Assembly: GCF_019453995.1 (NCBI RefSeq)
Contig: NZ_CP075587.1
Span: 992,001-1,056,000, forward strand
Direction of reading: 5' to 3'
DNA: 64,000 nt
Source: Candidatus Rhabdochlamydia oedothoracis
GTDB taxonomy: Bacteria; Chlamydiota; Chlamydiia; Chlamydiales; Rhabdochlamydiaceae
Shown here piece by piece: positions 44,939 through 54,395 of this stretch (positions are counted from its first letter, which is position 1; every line of letters begins with the position of its first letter). Under the pieces are notes generated by a model. That model worked only from the letters and a program-made list of their open reading frames with translations. It made no database searches and had not been told where the DNA came from. The translations under genes and the position numbers were made by a program.

Positions 44939-45657
44939 GTAATTCGGTCTCCTTGGTAAATAAAAACAGCACCACCCGTTAAAGGAGTAGCTTTTACCGA
45001 TGTAAACCCTGCATCTTTTAAATAGGCACAAAATTCTTCCCCACAAGGAAAGCTAGAAATCGTGTCATTTAGATACTGATAGGCTTGAGGTTGTCCTGAC
45101 ATCAACCCTCCTAAAAAGGGTAGAAGATAGCGTAGATAAATACGATGTCCTACTTTTAATAATCGATTGCAAGGAACTGTTCCTTCTAGAATTAAAAGTC
45201 TACCTTGTGGCTTTAATACACGAAAACACTCTTGAAGTGCCGTGTGAACGTCCATTACGTTTCGAATGCCAAAAGAAATAGAGATACAGTCAAAACAACG
45301 ATCTTCAAAAGGAAGCTCTAATAAGCTAGCTTCTTGTAGAGAAATGCAGGAATCGTAACCTCTTTTTTTGATTTTTTTATTCGCTATTTGCAGCATTTCT
45401 TGAGATAGATCGATGCCTATAGCAGAGGTGATTTTTTTAGAATAGCGCATGAAAGCTAATAGCTGATCTGCAGTTCCTGTTGCGCAATCCAGCAGAGTTA
45501 ATGGTTTTTTTTCTGGTAAAAAAGCAGTCATTTTTTTTCGCCATAAGCCATCTAGCCCAAAAGTCATAACCCGATTTACTAAGTCATATGTAGGAGAGAT
45601 TTTATCAAACATCTTCCAGATTTCAAATCTTGAAGGAGGATTTTTTTCTCTTAACAT
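44935..45657 (-). CDS. menG: Demethylmenaquinone methyltransferase (MenG/UbiE)
   Basis: The product (240 residues) methylates demethylmenaquinone with SAM, the final step. Motifs are MFDKISPTYDLVNRVMTFG near 15, the SAM loop LLDCATGTADQLL near 58, SISFGIRNVMD near 130, and the ILEGTVP segment. The start at 45657 (MLREKN) is preferred over a GTG at 45669, but both lack a strong ribosome site. It is first in the menG-menF-menD unit. It is separated from typA by a terminator. Confidence 0.88.
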   Translation of the reverse strand: MLREKNPPSRFEIWKMFDKISPTYDLVNRVMTFGLDGLWRKKMTAFLPEKKPLTLLDCATGTADQLLAFMRYSKKITSAIGIDLSQEMLQIANKKIKKRGYDSCISLQEASLLELPFEDRCFDCISISFGIRNVMDVHTALQECFRVLKPQGRLLILEGTVPCNRLLKVGHRIYLRYLLPFLGGLMSGQPQAYQYLNDTISSFPCGEEFCAYLKDAGFTSVKATPLTGGAVFIYQGDRIT

Positions 45658-45704
45658 GATAAAACCCACTTAAATCTTGTTTTAAAGCATATAAACATTT
45701 TCGA

Positions 45705-45740
45705 GAAAAAAAGGAAAGCGCCTTAATTTTTTAAGGCGCT
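45705..45740 (-). terminator. Strong terminator between typA and the men operon
   Basis: AGCGCCTTAA and TTAAGGCGCT (45717-45726 and 45731-45740) form a perfect 10-bp stem with a 4-base loop. On the minus strand a T-rich run follows (complement of the A-run at 45705-45712). It ends the typA transcript just after its stop at 45748. Confidence 0.88.
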
Positions 45741-45747
45741 AAAAGGA

Positions 45748-47571
45748 TTAAGCGCGTTTGCGTTCGTTTTCTAAGAGGTGTTTTTTGCGTAAACGAATAA
45801 AATGAGGAGTAGTTTCGATTAACTCATCATCTTCAATAAAATCAATAGCTTGTTCTAAAGTGAATTTACGTGGAGGAGAAAGAATAATATTTTCATCGGT
45901 TCCTGAAGCTCTAACATTTGTGAGCTGTTTTCCTCGTACAATATTTACTACTAGATCATTATCTCGATTGTTCTCTCCCACAATCATCCCTTCATAGACA
46001 TCATCTCCAGGAGCTACAAATAGAGTCCCTCTGTTTTGTATGCTAAAGCTAGCATATCCTGTAACTTTGCCCGGTCCATTTGAAATGAGAACGCCTTTTG
46101 GCCTGCCTTCAATGTGTCCTTTCCATGGAGCATAGCTATCAAAAACCGAAGTTAAAATACCTAAGCCTTTGGTCATGGTTAGAAAATCATTGCGGTATCC
46201 CATTAAACCACGAGTGGGAACGAGAAACTCCAAGCTGGTAATATCATGCTCGTTTGTGCTTAAGGAGCGCATTTCCGCTTTACGACGAGAAAGCTCTTCG
46301 ATCACACTTCCTGAGAATTCTTGAGGCACTTCAATATGAACGTTTTCAAACGGCTCATGCTGAACCCCCTCGAATTCTTTCAAGATAACCTGAGGTTTGC
46401 AAATAGTAAATTCATAACCTTCTCGACGCATAGCTTCGATTAAAACCGCTAAATGCAGTTCACCTCTACCGCAAACCCGAACGGCATCATCTCGAAAATG
46501 ATCCTCAATTTTCAAAGAGATGTTAGCTAGTTTTTCTTGGGCTAAGCGCTCTCTTATTTTATTCATCGTTACATGTTTGCCATCTTTACCTACAAAAGGG
46601 GAATTATTAACCATTAATTCAACAGATAGCGTGGGTTCTGCGAGTATAATGGGAGGTAATCGTACAATGTGGGAAGGGTCGCATAGGGTATCACCAATGG
46701 TAATCTCAGCAATTCCTGAAATGCAAACGATATCTCCTACACCAGCTTCATCAACTTCTACTTTTTTTAATCCGTGATATCCCTCAATACGAGTTACTTT
46801 ATGTAAAGAGGTATGTCCATTCATATCTATTTTGCTAATGGTTTGCCCTTTAGCAATTTTTCCTTCAAGAATACGACCACAAGCCTGACGACCTACAAAA
46901 TCATCATAGCTCAATGTACTAGCTTGCATGAGGAAAGGCAGTTCTAGGCTACCTGGAGGAGGGGAGACATTTTGGATAATCATTTCAAATAAAGGTCTCA
47001 TATTTACACGTGGGTCATTTGGTTCACGTGCAGCAAAGCCAGATAATCCAGATGCATAGCAGATAGGAAACTCAAGCTGCTGATCATTTGCGCCTAATTC
47101 GACAAATAAATCAAAAGTAAGATCTAAAGCTCGATCGGGGTTTGCATGGGGGCGATCAATTTTATTAAGCACAACAATGGGCTTTAAGCCAATTTTTAAC
47201 GCTTGGGCAAGCACAAAACGGGTTTGAGGCATGGGACCTTCTTGAGCATCTATCAAAAGAAGAACGGAATTGACCATACCTAAAACGCGCTCTACTTCAC
47301 CTGAAAAATCAGCATGACCAGGAGTGTCTATAATATTAATTTTAAATTCATCGAATTCAATACTGGTATGCTTTGCAAAGATGGTAATCCCTCTTTCTTT
47401 TTCCTGATCGTAGTTATCCATCATTCTCTCAGCAGTAGCTTCGTTTTCTCGAAAAATATTGGATTGTTTAAGTAGGCTATCTAATAGAGTTGTTTTACCA
47501 TGATCAATGTGAGCGATAATCGCAATGTTACGAATCTTTTTGGGATCGCGGATTTTTTTGGAATAAGACAT
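45748..47571 (-). CDS. typA: GTPase TypA/BipA
   Basis: The 607-residue translational GTPase associates with ribosomes and is involved in stress adaptation and assembly. G motifs are AHIDHGKTTLLDSLL near 20, the switch I/G2 region RGITIF, DTPGHADFSGEVERVLGM near 78, and NKIDRPHA near 133. EF-G-like domain V and the BipA-specific C-terminal domain (TRGLMGYRNDFLTMTKG and NRGTLFVAPGDDVYEG) follow. It is a single gene with its own terminator, and complete. Confidence 0.93.
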   Translation of the reverse strand: MSYSKKIRDPKKIRNIAIIAHIDHGKTTLLDSLLKQSNIFRENEATAERMMDNYDQEKERGITIFAKHTSIEFDEFKINIIDTPGHADFSGEVERVLGMVNSVLLLIDAQEGPMPQTRFVLAQALKIGLKPIVVLNKIDRPHANPDRALDLTFDLFVELGANDQQLEFPICYASGLSGFAAREPNDPRVNMRPLFEMIIQNVSPPPGSLELPFLMQASTLSYDDFVGRQACGRILEGKIAKGQTISKIDMNGHTSLHKVTRIEGYHGLKKVEVDEAGVGDIVCISGIAEITIGDTLCDPSHIVRLPPIILAEPTLSVELMVNNSPFVGKDGKHVTMNKIRERLAQEKLANISLKIEDHFRDDAVRVCGRGELHLAVLIEAMRREGYEFTICKPQVILKEFEGVQHEPFENVHIEVPQEFSGSVIEELSRRKAEMRSLSTNEHDITSLEFLVPTRGLMGYRNDFLTMTKGLGILTSVFDSYAPWKGHIEGRPKGVLISNGPGKVTGYASFSIQNRGTLFVAPGDDVYEGMIVGENNRDNDLVVNIVRGKQLTNVRASGTDENIILSPPRKFTLEQAIDFIEDDELIETTPHFIRLRKKHLLENERKRA

Positions 47572-47720
47572 AAAAAGGAATCTCTTAGGGTTATCAAATT
47601 GATTGGTGATTTTAAAACAATCTTCATTAAAATGCTAGTTTAAGAACCTTTAAAAAAATCCTTAAATTGTTGTTAAATTTTTTTATTACAAAAAACTTAT
47701 CTGTAAGGGGGCTTGAAGTT

Positions 47721-49871
47721 TTAATAGACGCTGGCTCGGAAATTAAGAGGGCTAACTCGAATGAAGTCTTCAACAAGGCGACCCTGGATGGTTTCTCTGC
47801 TCAATGAATCTTTTTGTATGAGATTGCATGTTCGCAAACGATTTAATAACTCATTGCGGGTTTTTTCATCATTGACTAAAAAACCTTCAAAATAAGAGGG
47901 GTCAATCCGCTCCTTTAACATGATTTCGTGACTATTCCAGTTGTCATTATCGGGGCGTTTTTGTTGGATCATTGTTGTAAATTCTGAAATGCTAGGGCGA
48001 TTAGGATAAGTTCCATTGAAAAAATAGGACATAGGTGATTTATTTTCATCAGTTAATCTAACACCCAGATCGTCGTCAAAGTGCTGATATGTTCCGGTTT
48101 CTAAAGCATCAAGAGAGATTAAGACACGCACTATACTCTGATAGTATAAGTTGCTTATGTCAAATCCTCCTGGAATCTCATCTTTGCTTGTAAGCATTTG
48201 CGTAAAGACGCTATCAGCTCCACCTGCGTCGTATGATCCTCCTAATCCCCTTTCACCCACTTTATACTTATCCCGTATTTCTTGAGAGAGCATGCCCATT
48301 GAAAGCATGGAAGCGACTCGTTGATACAAATCTTGCATGCTATAGGCTCCTGTAAGAGCAGCGGTAAGTGTACGTCCTCCTAATTTTTGGATTTCATCAG
48401 TAAGTCCTTTTATCTTGTAGCGGATCCTTCCAGGTAGAATTTCAGCTTCTTCTATTTGATCGAAATACCGATTGTAAACTTCTTTCATTTGAGGGGATTT
48501 CTCAATCATTTTATCAAGCAGTTCTTGCGTTGAAAGACTAAAGAAATTTTCACTTCGCTCAAAAGAAGTAGCCTCTCTTGGAAAAAATATCCGGAATAAA
48601 TGGCCCATTTTCAACCGATCTAAATCGTCTTTTGAAGAGGAAATGAGCGCGGTATCGAGATTCATTAAAGATAAAAGCTCATGTAGATCGAATAGAGTTT
48701 TTCCTACGTCCACTAAAATTACAACCTGATCGAATGTATTAGGAGAATTATCCCGCGATGCGCCTATAGAAATTTGACCTAGACCTGAAGCTGCAATCTG
48801 ATAGATCTCTTTAAAAGAATCTTTGCCCTTAAAATCTTCTTTATACTTTTCAATAACAAGAGATTTTGCATGAGAACCGGTCAGTTGCAAAATATCGCGA
48901 ATCTCTGAAGCTTTAAATTTTTGAAGCTGATTAATGGTTTCTTGCAGTTTTTCTCGAAAAACATGATTCACTTTAAATTCACATTCAGTTAACTCTTTGC
49001 CATCGATCACTACCTTTCTAAAAGCAAGATTTGCTCCTTTAACTAAACCTTTTCCGTATCCGTGAAAATGACTTCCAAAGTCGTACTCTTTTTCTTGGTT
49101 AGATAGACTTACCTTATTTTCATCAATTTTTCCATTTAGATCAATTAAGTTATGGTGAAGTAGATGTCTAGCAGATTTGCCCTTCATTGCTTGGCTAATA
49201 AGGCTTTGATACTTTTGCAATGCAAACAACGCATTTCTTTTTTGAATCAAACCTCTATAATTATTAGCTTGATTAAGGCGCATGGCTGCCATTCCTAGTT
49301 TAGCAGCTGCTTCTATATAATGTTCCTTGGAAATTTCTTCTTTCATTTGATACAGCTGAAGAGCTGTTTGAAATAGCACCGATAAAAGAATGATTTCTAA
49401 AGAGCCGGTAAGGGTAAAGGCTACATAAAGTCCACTTGCCAGCGTCTGTAAAGTTTCTTCAGTAGCTCTATCGTACTTTCCTTTTAGCGTGTAGTAGATA
49501 ATGGAGTAAGTCCCTTGCGCAGTATCTATAGAGCATGTAAGCAATTGACCCATCTTTATGTTCAGAATGCTTGAAGTTAAAGAGACAATCGCAAGAGTTG
49601 TTTGCGCAACTTCTTTACTCAGGCTTTTCCATTCTTTCTTTCCTTCATGATCTAAAGCCAACTTTAAATGGCCAATAACACGACAAGAACCCATCCCCAA
49701 AGAAAGAGCAGTGCCAACAGGGCGATATAGAGCAACAAAAGGGATTATTGCCATTGCAATACGTCTGAGCTTGGAGTCCTCTCCTAAAGCTTCTGGCAAA
49801 TCGAGATCATAGCAGTGGTAATCCGTTTCAGAAGAGAAAATAGAATGTTGGATACAATTAATATAATTCAT
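47721..49871 (-). CDS. Large unknown protein with N-terminal hydrophobic helices (candidate effector)
   Basis: The 716-residue protein is of an unrecognised family. Hydrophobic stretches lie at about 36-65 (MAIIPFVALYRPVGTALSLG), 90-112 (TTLAIVSLTSSILNI) and 147-172 (LYVAFTLTGSLEIILLSVLF). No cleavable signal peptide is visible. The remainder is soluble, with a conserved-looking C-terminal half: GLGGSYDAGGADSVFTQML near 565, YFFNGTYPNRPSISEF near 620, and HEIMLKERIDPSYFEGFLV near 655. The last segment loosely resembles the closing strands of ADP-ribosyltransferase folds, but no catalytic triad is certain. A membrane-anchored N-terminus with a soluble tail fits type III effectors of environmental chlamydiae; this is inference. 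Confidence 0.5.
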   Translation of the reverse strand: MNYINCIQHSIFSSETDYHCYDLDLPEALGEDSKLRRIAMAIIPFVALYRPVGTALSLGMGSCRVIGHLKLALDHEGKKEWKSLSKEVAQTTLAIVSLTSSILNIKMGQLLTCSIDTAQGTYSIIYYTLKGKYDRATEETLQTLASGLYVAFTLTGSLEIILLSVLFQTALQLYQMKEEISKEHYIEAAAKLGMAAMRLNQANNYRGLIQKRNALFALQKYQSLISQAMKGKSARHLLHHNLIDLNGKIDENKVSLSNQEKEYDFGSHFHGYGKGLVKGANLAFRKVVIDGKELTECEFKVNHVFREKLQETINQLQKFKASEIRDILQLTGSHAKSLVIEKYKEDFKGKDSFKEIYQIAASGLGQISIGASRDNSPNTFDQVVILVDVGKTLFDLHELLSLMNLDTALISSSKDDLDRLKMGHLFRIFFPREATSFERSENFFSLSTQELLDKMIEKSPQMKEVYNRYFDQIEEAEILPGRIRYKIKGLTDEIQKLGGRTLTAALTGAYSMQDLYQRVASMLSMGMLSQEIRDKYKVGERGLGGSYDAGGADSVFTQMLTSKDEIPGGFDISNLYYQSIVRVLISLDALETGTYQHFDDDLGVRLTDENKSPMSYFFNGTYPNRPSISEFTTMIQQKRPDNDNWNSHEIMLKERIDPSYFEGFLVNDEKTRNELLNRLRTCNLIQKDSLSRETIQGRLVEDFIRVSPLNFRASVY

Positions 49872-50927
49872 GGTAAGAATTATAAACTAATAGCTTGTTT
49901 TAAGTAAATTTGTTTGTTTTATTTTAATTATAAATGTAATGTTTTTTATTATACTTTTTTTTAATTTTATTATTAAGTAAGTTAAGCTTAGAACTATCGG
50001 GATTTCAAACAGAAGAAGAGAGGTGGATCTCTCAGGGCTTACGCATGAAGAATTTCCTTTGCACCTACCAGATCTAATAAATAATCTTTACGACATGATG
50101 TAATAAAGCGCCGTTTACGTAAACTGACCTTGCTTGTCTTATCTTTTTGTAAAAGATTCAAAGTAGCCCGTCGAACTATAGATAGATTTTCAGCTCCATT
50201 TCCTTTTCTAACACGACTTAAATCCTCTCGGAAATTAACATCAAGTTGCCAATGCAATTTGTTTTCGATGCTCCAGTGATTACGCACTTCCTTTGCAAGA
50301 CGTTCTCTATTAGCAGGTAGACTTGAAATAAAATACCGAATTTCACAGCTATTCCTCTCTTGCGATTTCTTCTGTACTTTTACGCATATCAAGCTATGCA
50401 GCTTCTTCCAAATCTGATGCTGAGGTAACCAATCTAATTTCTCAGTCGCCCATACTTCTCTTATCTCACTACGTCCTCGAGTACATTTTTCAGACCGCCA
50501 ATAATCACAGCTAGCTTCTTCCGGTATAACGTCCTGTGCTTATTCAAAAAAGTTATGAGCTTCTGCATGTAAGTGGTCTTGATTGCCTTTAAGGGCAATA
50601 ACATAATCTCCTCCCTGGGAACAAATCTGTTCTAATACTATTTTGTGACAACCGGCTGCATCGATTGTTACAACAACTCCTTTAATATTTAATATGGTAA
50701 GCAGGCTTTGAATGGTCTCTAGTTCCTTTCCTTATTCCAGAACATTTAAGATGTCCCAACACAAGACTTTGCTCAGAAGCAAAATGGATAGGATCTATTG
50801 TCTTATTACCAGAACCGCATAATGTCTTGGCCGTCAATAACAATGCTATACTGAAATGCATTAGAAAAAAGACTTTTCAAACACTAAATTCATTGAATTT
50901 TTCTCATTGATTGAGTTATAAATCTTA

Positions 50928-51793
50928 GAGCCTGTTTAAAATCTTCTCATTAAGGTATAATGATAGTTTTCATAAAACCTTTGGAGGTAATTATGACCCG
51001 CTCTTATCCAAGCGATATCTCTCGTAAACAATTTAGCAAAATCCATCTAATACTTGAGTCTACACGCAAAAAAACACGTCCACGAAGAGTTGATCTATAT
51101 GATATTTTTTGTGGAATTTTGTACATTTTAAAAAGTGGTTGCCAGTGGCGTATGTTACCCATAGAATATCCTAAATGGGAATTGTGTTATTATTATTTCC
51201 ATCTTTGGAATAAAAAAGAGGATAAAAATTCTAAGAGTATTCTTGAAATAGTTTTAAAAAAAATTGGTTGGCGAGGCCAGAAAAAGCAGTGGTCGGAAAG
51301 AGAAAACAAGCTTTGTAATTATTGATGCGCAAAGTGTTAAAAATACTGATACAGCGGAGAAGACAGGATATGATGCAGGGAAAAAAATATCAGGAATAAA
51401 AAGACATATAGCAGTCGATAGCCAAGGGCTTCCTCATGCGATTCACATTACCACCGCTAATATCACTGACAGAAATGGGTGTATAGAAGCATTTTCACTA
51501 CATAAAAACCATTTATTCGGTGTAAAAAATGTTTTAGCAGATGGAGGATATTCTGGAGAAAAATTTGCAAAGAGTGTGCAGGAGATATTAGGATGTATAG
51601 TAGAAATAGCCAAAAGAAATACACTTCATACTTTTACAGTTATTTCCAAAAGATGGGTTGTAGAGCGTTCTTTTGCGTGGATAGAAAAATGTCGCAGGCT
51701 ATGGAAAAATTGCGAAAGAAAACTATATACAAGCCTGAATATGGTGGTTCTTGCTTTTATTGCTCTACTTTTGAAAAGATTTTAAACAGGCTC
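50928..51793 (+). mobile_element. IS5-family (IS427-type) element, intact copy
   Basis: The 866-bp element has ends GAGCCTGTTTAAAATC and GATTTTAAACAGGCTC and a TTA duplication (50925-50927 and 51794-51796). It is the reference for the decayed copies at 2807, 7579 and 39786 and for the 277-bp derivative. Confidence 0.92.
50993..51785 (+). CDS. IS5-family transposase, orfA/orfB with frameshift
   Basis: orfA (50993-51325; MTRSYPSDISRKQFSK, helix-turn-helix and CQWRMLPIEYPKW) is followed by orfB (about 51264-51785). The switch to the +1 frame takes place over A8 at 51256-51263. orfB carries the DDE residues in VIIDAQSVKNTD, VLADGGYSGEKF and VERSFAWIEKCRRLW. Two-frame organisation with slippage is known for the IS427 group. 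GGAGG lies 5 bases before the ATG. It is probably active. Confidence 0.85.
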
Positions 51794-52723
51794 TTACATC
51801 TATGCAACCTGAAGCGAACTTTTTAACAAGAAACCAAAAAGACATCCTCAAGGCTCGTCATCGCCATGAACGGGATAAAAGGCTATGCGATAGAATCAAA
51901 TCTATTTTATTGTTAGATGAAGGGTGGACATACCCACAAGTAGCACATGCTTTACTCTTAGATGAGGATACGATAAGGCGTTACTATAAAACTTATTTAG
52001 AAGGTGGCAAAGAAGCATTGCTGAATTTGAACTATGCAGGAAAGGCATGCCGGCTCAATCAAGGCCAACTTAAACAACTAAAAATCTATGTAAAAGAAGA
52101 AGCTCCCAGTTCAGCTAAACAAGTTGTCAATTTTGCCAAAGACCACTTTGGAATATGTTATACACCATCAGCTATGGTTTCTTTATTGCATCGGTTAAAC
52201 TTTACCTATAAAAAGCCTAAGCTGATTCCTGGAAAAGTGAATGAGAAAGCTAAAGAGCTTTTTTCACAAGAATTGCAAAATCTAGAAAAAGAACTCGCTC
52301 AAACAGATCAACTGCTTTATTTAGATGGGGTTCATCCTCAACACAATTCCAAACCCTCTTATGGATGGTATGAAAAAGGATCTAAGGCTATATTGCTAAC
52401 AAATACAGGACGTAAACGTATCAATATCAATGGAGCCTTAGATGTAAAGCGCTTAGAAGTTACAACTCTTTCTTCCGACTCTATCAATGCGCAATCTACT
52501 CTTGATTTGTTTAAAAAATTGGAAGAAAAGTATCCTTTTGCACAAAGAATCGTGGTTATATGCGATAACGCTGCCTACTATAGGTCAAAAATCGTTGCAA
52601 ATTACCTAAAAACATCCAGAGTAGAAATCAAATTCTTGCCTCCTTATTCTCCCGATCTCAATCTGATTGAACGCTTTTGGCGATTCATGAATAAAAAAGT
52701 CCGCAATAATCGATATTATGAAA

Positions 52724-53863
52724 AGTCTTTTCAAGTTTGAAGTGCACAGAAGAATTAAAAAAAGAATAGGCAGGCGATGAAAGAATCTCTATTGTGATTT
52801 TTAACAATCAAACACAAGGAGAGACCTTGCCTAAAGGCTACCATCACCTAACCTATGACCAAAGATGTCAGATTTATATTTTAAAAGCTAGAGGAGATAC
52901 ATCTAGCTCAATAGCAAACATTCTAAAAGTTCATCATAGCACTATTAGTAGGGAACTTAAGAGAAATAAAGGGCAACGAGGATACCGTCATCAGCAAGCT
53001 CAAGAAAAAGCATTTCTTAGAAAAAATTCTCAGCCCAATAAAAAAATGACTCCTCAAATAGTTACCCGTATTGAAGAAAAAATCAAGTTGCAATGGAGCC
53101 CTATACAAATATCCGGATGGCTTAAAAGACATGGTAAAGAACATGTTAGTCATGAGACCATCTATAATCATATCTGGAAAGATAAACGACAGGGAGGACA
53201 GCTTTATAGAGAGCTCCGTCATCGAGGGAAAAAATATAACAAGCAGAGAAAGGGAGCTTCTGGAAGAGGGAACATGCCTGGTCGTATAGATATTAAGCAA
53301 CGGCCTTGTATTGTAGAAAAAAAGACTCGTTTAGGAGACTGGGAACTAGATACAGTCATAGGGGCAGGACATAAAGGCGTAATTGTATCAATGGTAGAAA
53401 GAACTTCCAAGCTAACTAAGCTCGCCAAAGTTTCTCATAAAACTGCAGAGGAAGTAAGTCAAGCGTTAATTGAACAACTTAAACCTATCAAAGATTTTGT
53501 ACACACATTAACAGCAGACAACGGAAAAGAATTTGCCTATCACCAAATGGTTAGTTTCGAGCTAGAGACAGACTTCTACTTTGCAACGCCCTACCATTCT
53601 TGGGAAAGAGGCTTAAATGAGCATACAAACGGACTAGTTAGGCAATATTTTCCTAAAACACAAAGCTTTTTAGATACGACTTCCAAGGATATAGAAAGGG
53701 TGGAAACTTTACTAAATAACAGACCTAGAAAGGCTCTCAACTTCGAAACTCCACTAGAAGTGTTTACGAGATTATCTACAAACATGCTATGCTCGGGTGC
53801 ACAATAGATGTTTTTTCAAGTATTTATATGTTCTTTTTTGTGCACTTCAAGGTTGAAAGGGCC
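52724..53863 (+). mobile_element. IS30-family element, full copy D
   Basis: The 1140-bp element has complete ends and an AAA target duplication (52721-52723 and 53864-53866). It is the most recent event in this nest. Confidence 0.95.
52794..53807 (+). CDS. IS30 family transposase (copy D)
   Basis: The 337-residue protein is the same as copies B and C, with a GTG start and intact DDE residues. It is inserted in frame-independent fashion in the IS630 transposase. Confidence 0.95.
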   Translation: MIFNNQTQGETLPKGYHHLTYDQRCQIYILKARGDTSSSIANILKVHHSTISRELKRNKGQRGYRHQQAQEKAFLRKNSQPNKKMTPQIVTRIEEKIKLQWSPIQISGWLKRHGKEHVSHETIYNHIWKDKRQGGQLYRELRHRGKKYNKQRKGASGRGNMPGRIDIKQRPCIVEKKTRLGDWELDTVIGAGHKGVIVSMVERTSKLTKLAKVSHKTAEEVSQALIEQLKPIKDFVHTLTADNGKEFAYHQMVSFELETDFYFATPYHSWERGLNEHTNGLVRQYFPKTQSFLDTTSKDIERVETLLNNRPRKALNFETPLEVFTRLSTNMLCSGAQ

Positions 53864-54395
53864 AAAAATTCTTAGATTTTAAGAAGGCAATTTGTGCTTT
53901 TTTTGAAAATATTCCTAAATATCGGGAAGAACTGCAACCTCTTTTATCTAGGAAATTTTGCTTAGTTAAATCTTAATTTAAAAACAAACGAGTATATCTC
54001 CTCCAAATGCCTGAGCTATGGACTGAGTCCAATGCATAAAACATGTACGGAACGAATGAGGATTTAAAAAGGCAAAAAACCTCTCATAGGTATCATGAGA
54101 AGGAGCTCCATATTTGCAGATATTAACAGATTGTAACCAATCGAGGTTCACTTTAAAATCTATCTAAATTTTTAGCCAAGTATTCTCATTTTTTAAGTAG
54201 GTAAGAACGGCTAGTCAAAACGATTTCAAATGTATTAATTATATTTTTGAATTAATAATAATAAATTATATTTTAATTATAAAAATAAATAAACATCTTA
54301 AAATTAATATTAATTAATTATCTGTACTTGAATAAAAAAAGAATAAAATGCCAAAAGGCATTCTAAAGTTACTTTTGTTGCACTAAGGAGATTTT

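Larger units (their letters stand above)
51802..53976 (+). pseudogene. IS630 transposase gene disrupted by IS30
   Basis: Coding runs from 51802 to 52723 with DDE motifs LLYLDGVHPQHNSKPSYGW, VVICDNAAYY and LNLIERFWRFM. IS30 copy D then interrupts it after YYEK. It resumes at 53867 with FLDFKKAICAFFENIPKYRE and stops at 53976. IS30 removal (with one AAA) restores YYEKFLDF exactly, giving a transposase of about 344 residues. It was intact until the IS30 insertion. Confidence 0.88.
50849..53994 (+). mobile_element. IS630-family element interrupted by IS427-type and IS30 elements
   Basis: The ends TACTGAAATGC and CGAGTA are flanked by TA (50847-50848 and 53995-53996), and the empty ISAs1 site has one TA. 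Its leader holds an intact IS427-type element (50928-51793) and its 3' coding part holds IS30 copy D (52724-53863). Without both, the element would be about 1.14 kb. Confidence 0.88.
50033..54151 (-). mobile_element. ISAs1-family element, outer shell of a nested IS complex
   Basis: CAGGGCTTACGCATGAAG at 50033 is the ISAs1 end. The C-terminal transposase part (50392-50039, with HWSIENKLHWQLDVNFRED) and middle part (to 50846) read on the minus strand. The sequence continues beyond an IS630 at 53997-54151 with the N-terminal part (NPHSFRTCFMHWTQSIAQAF). Joining 53997 to 50846 restores FGGDSIVIDG in one frame. The first codons and the outer end at the right are missing. Other stops show it was already dead. 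Confidence 0.85.
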
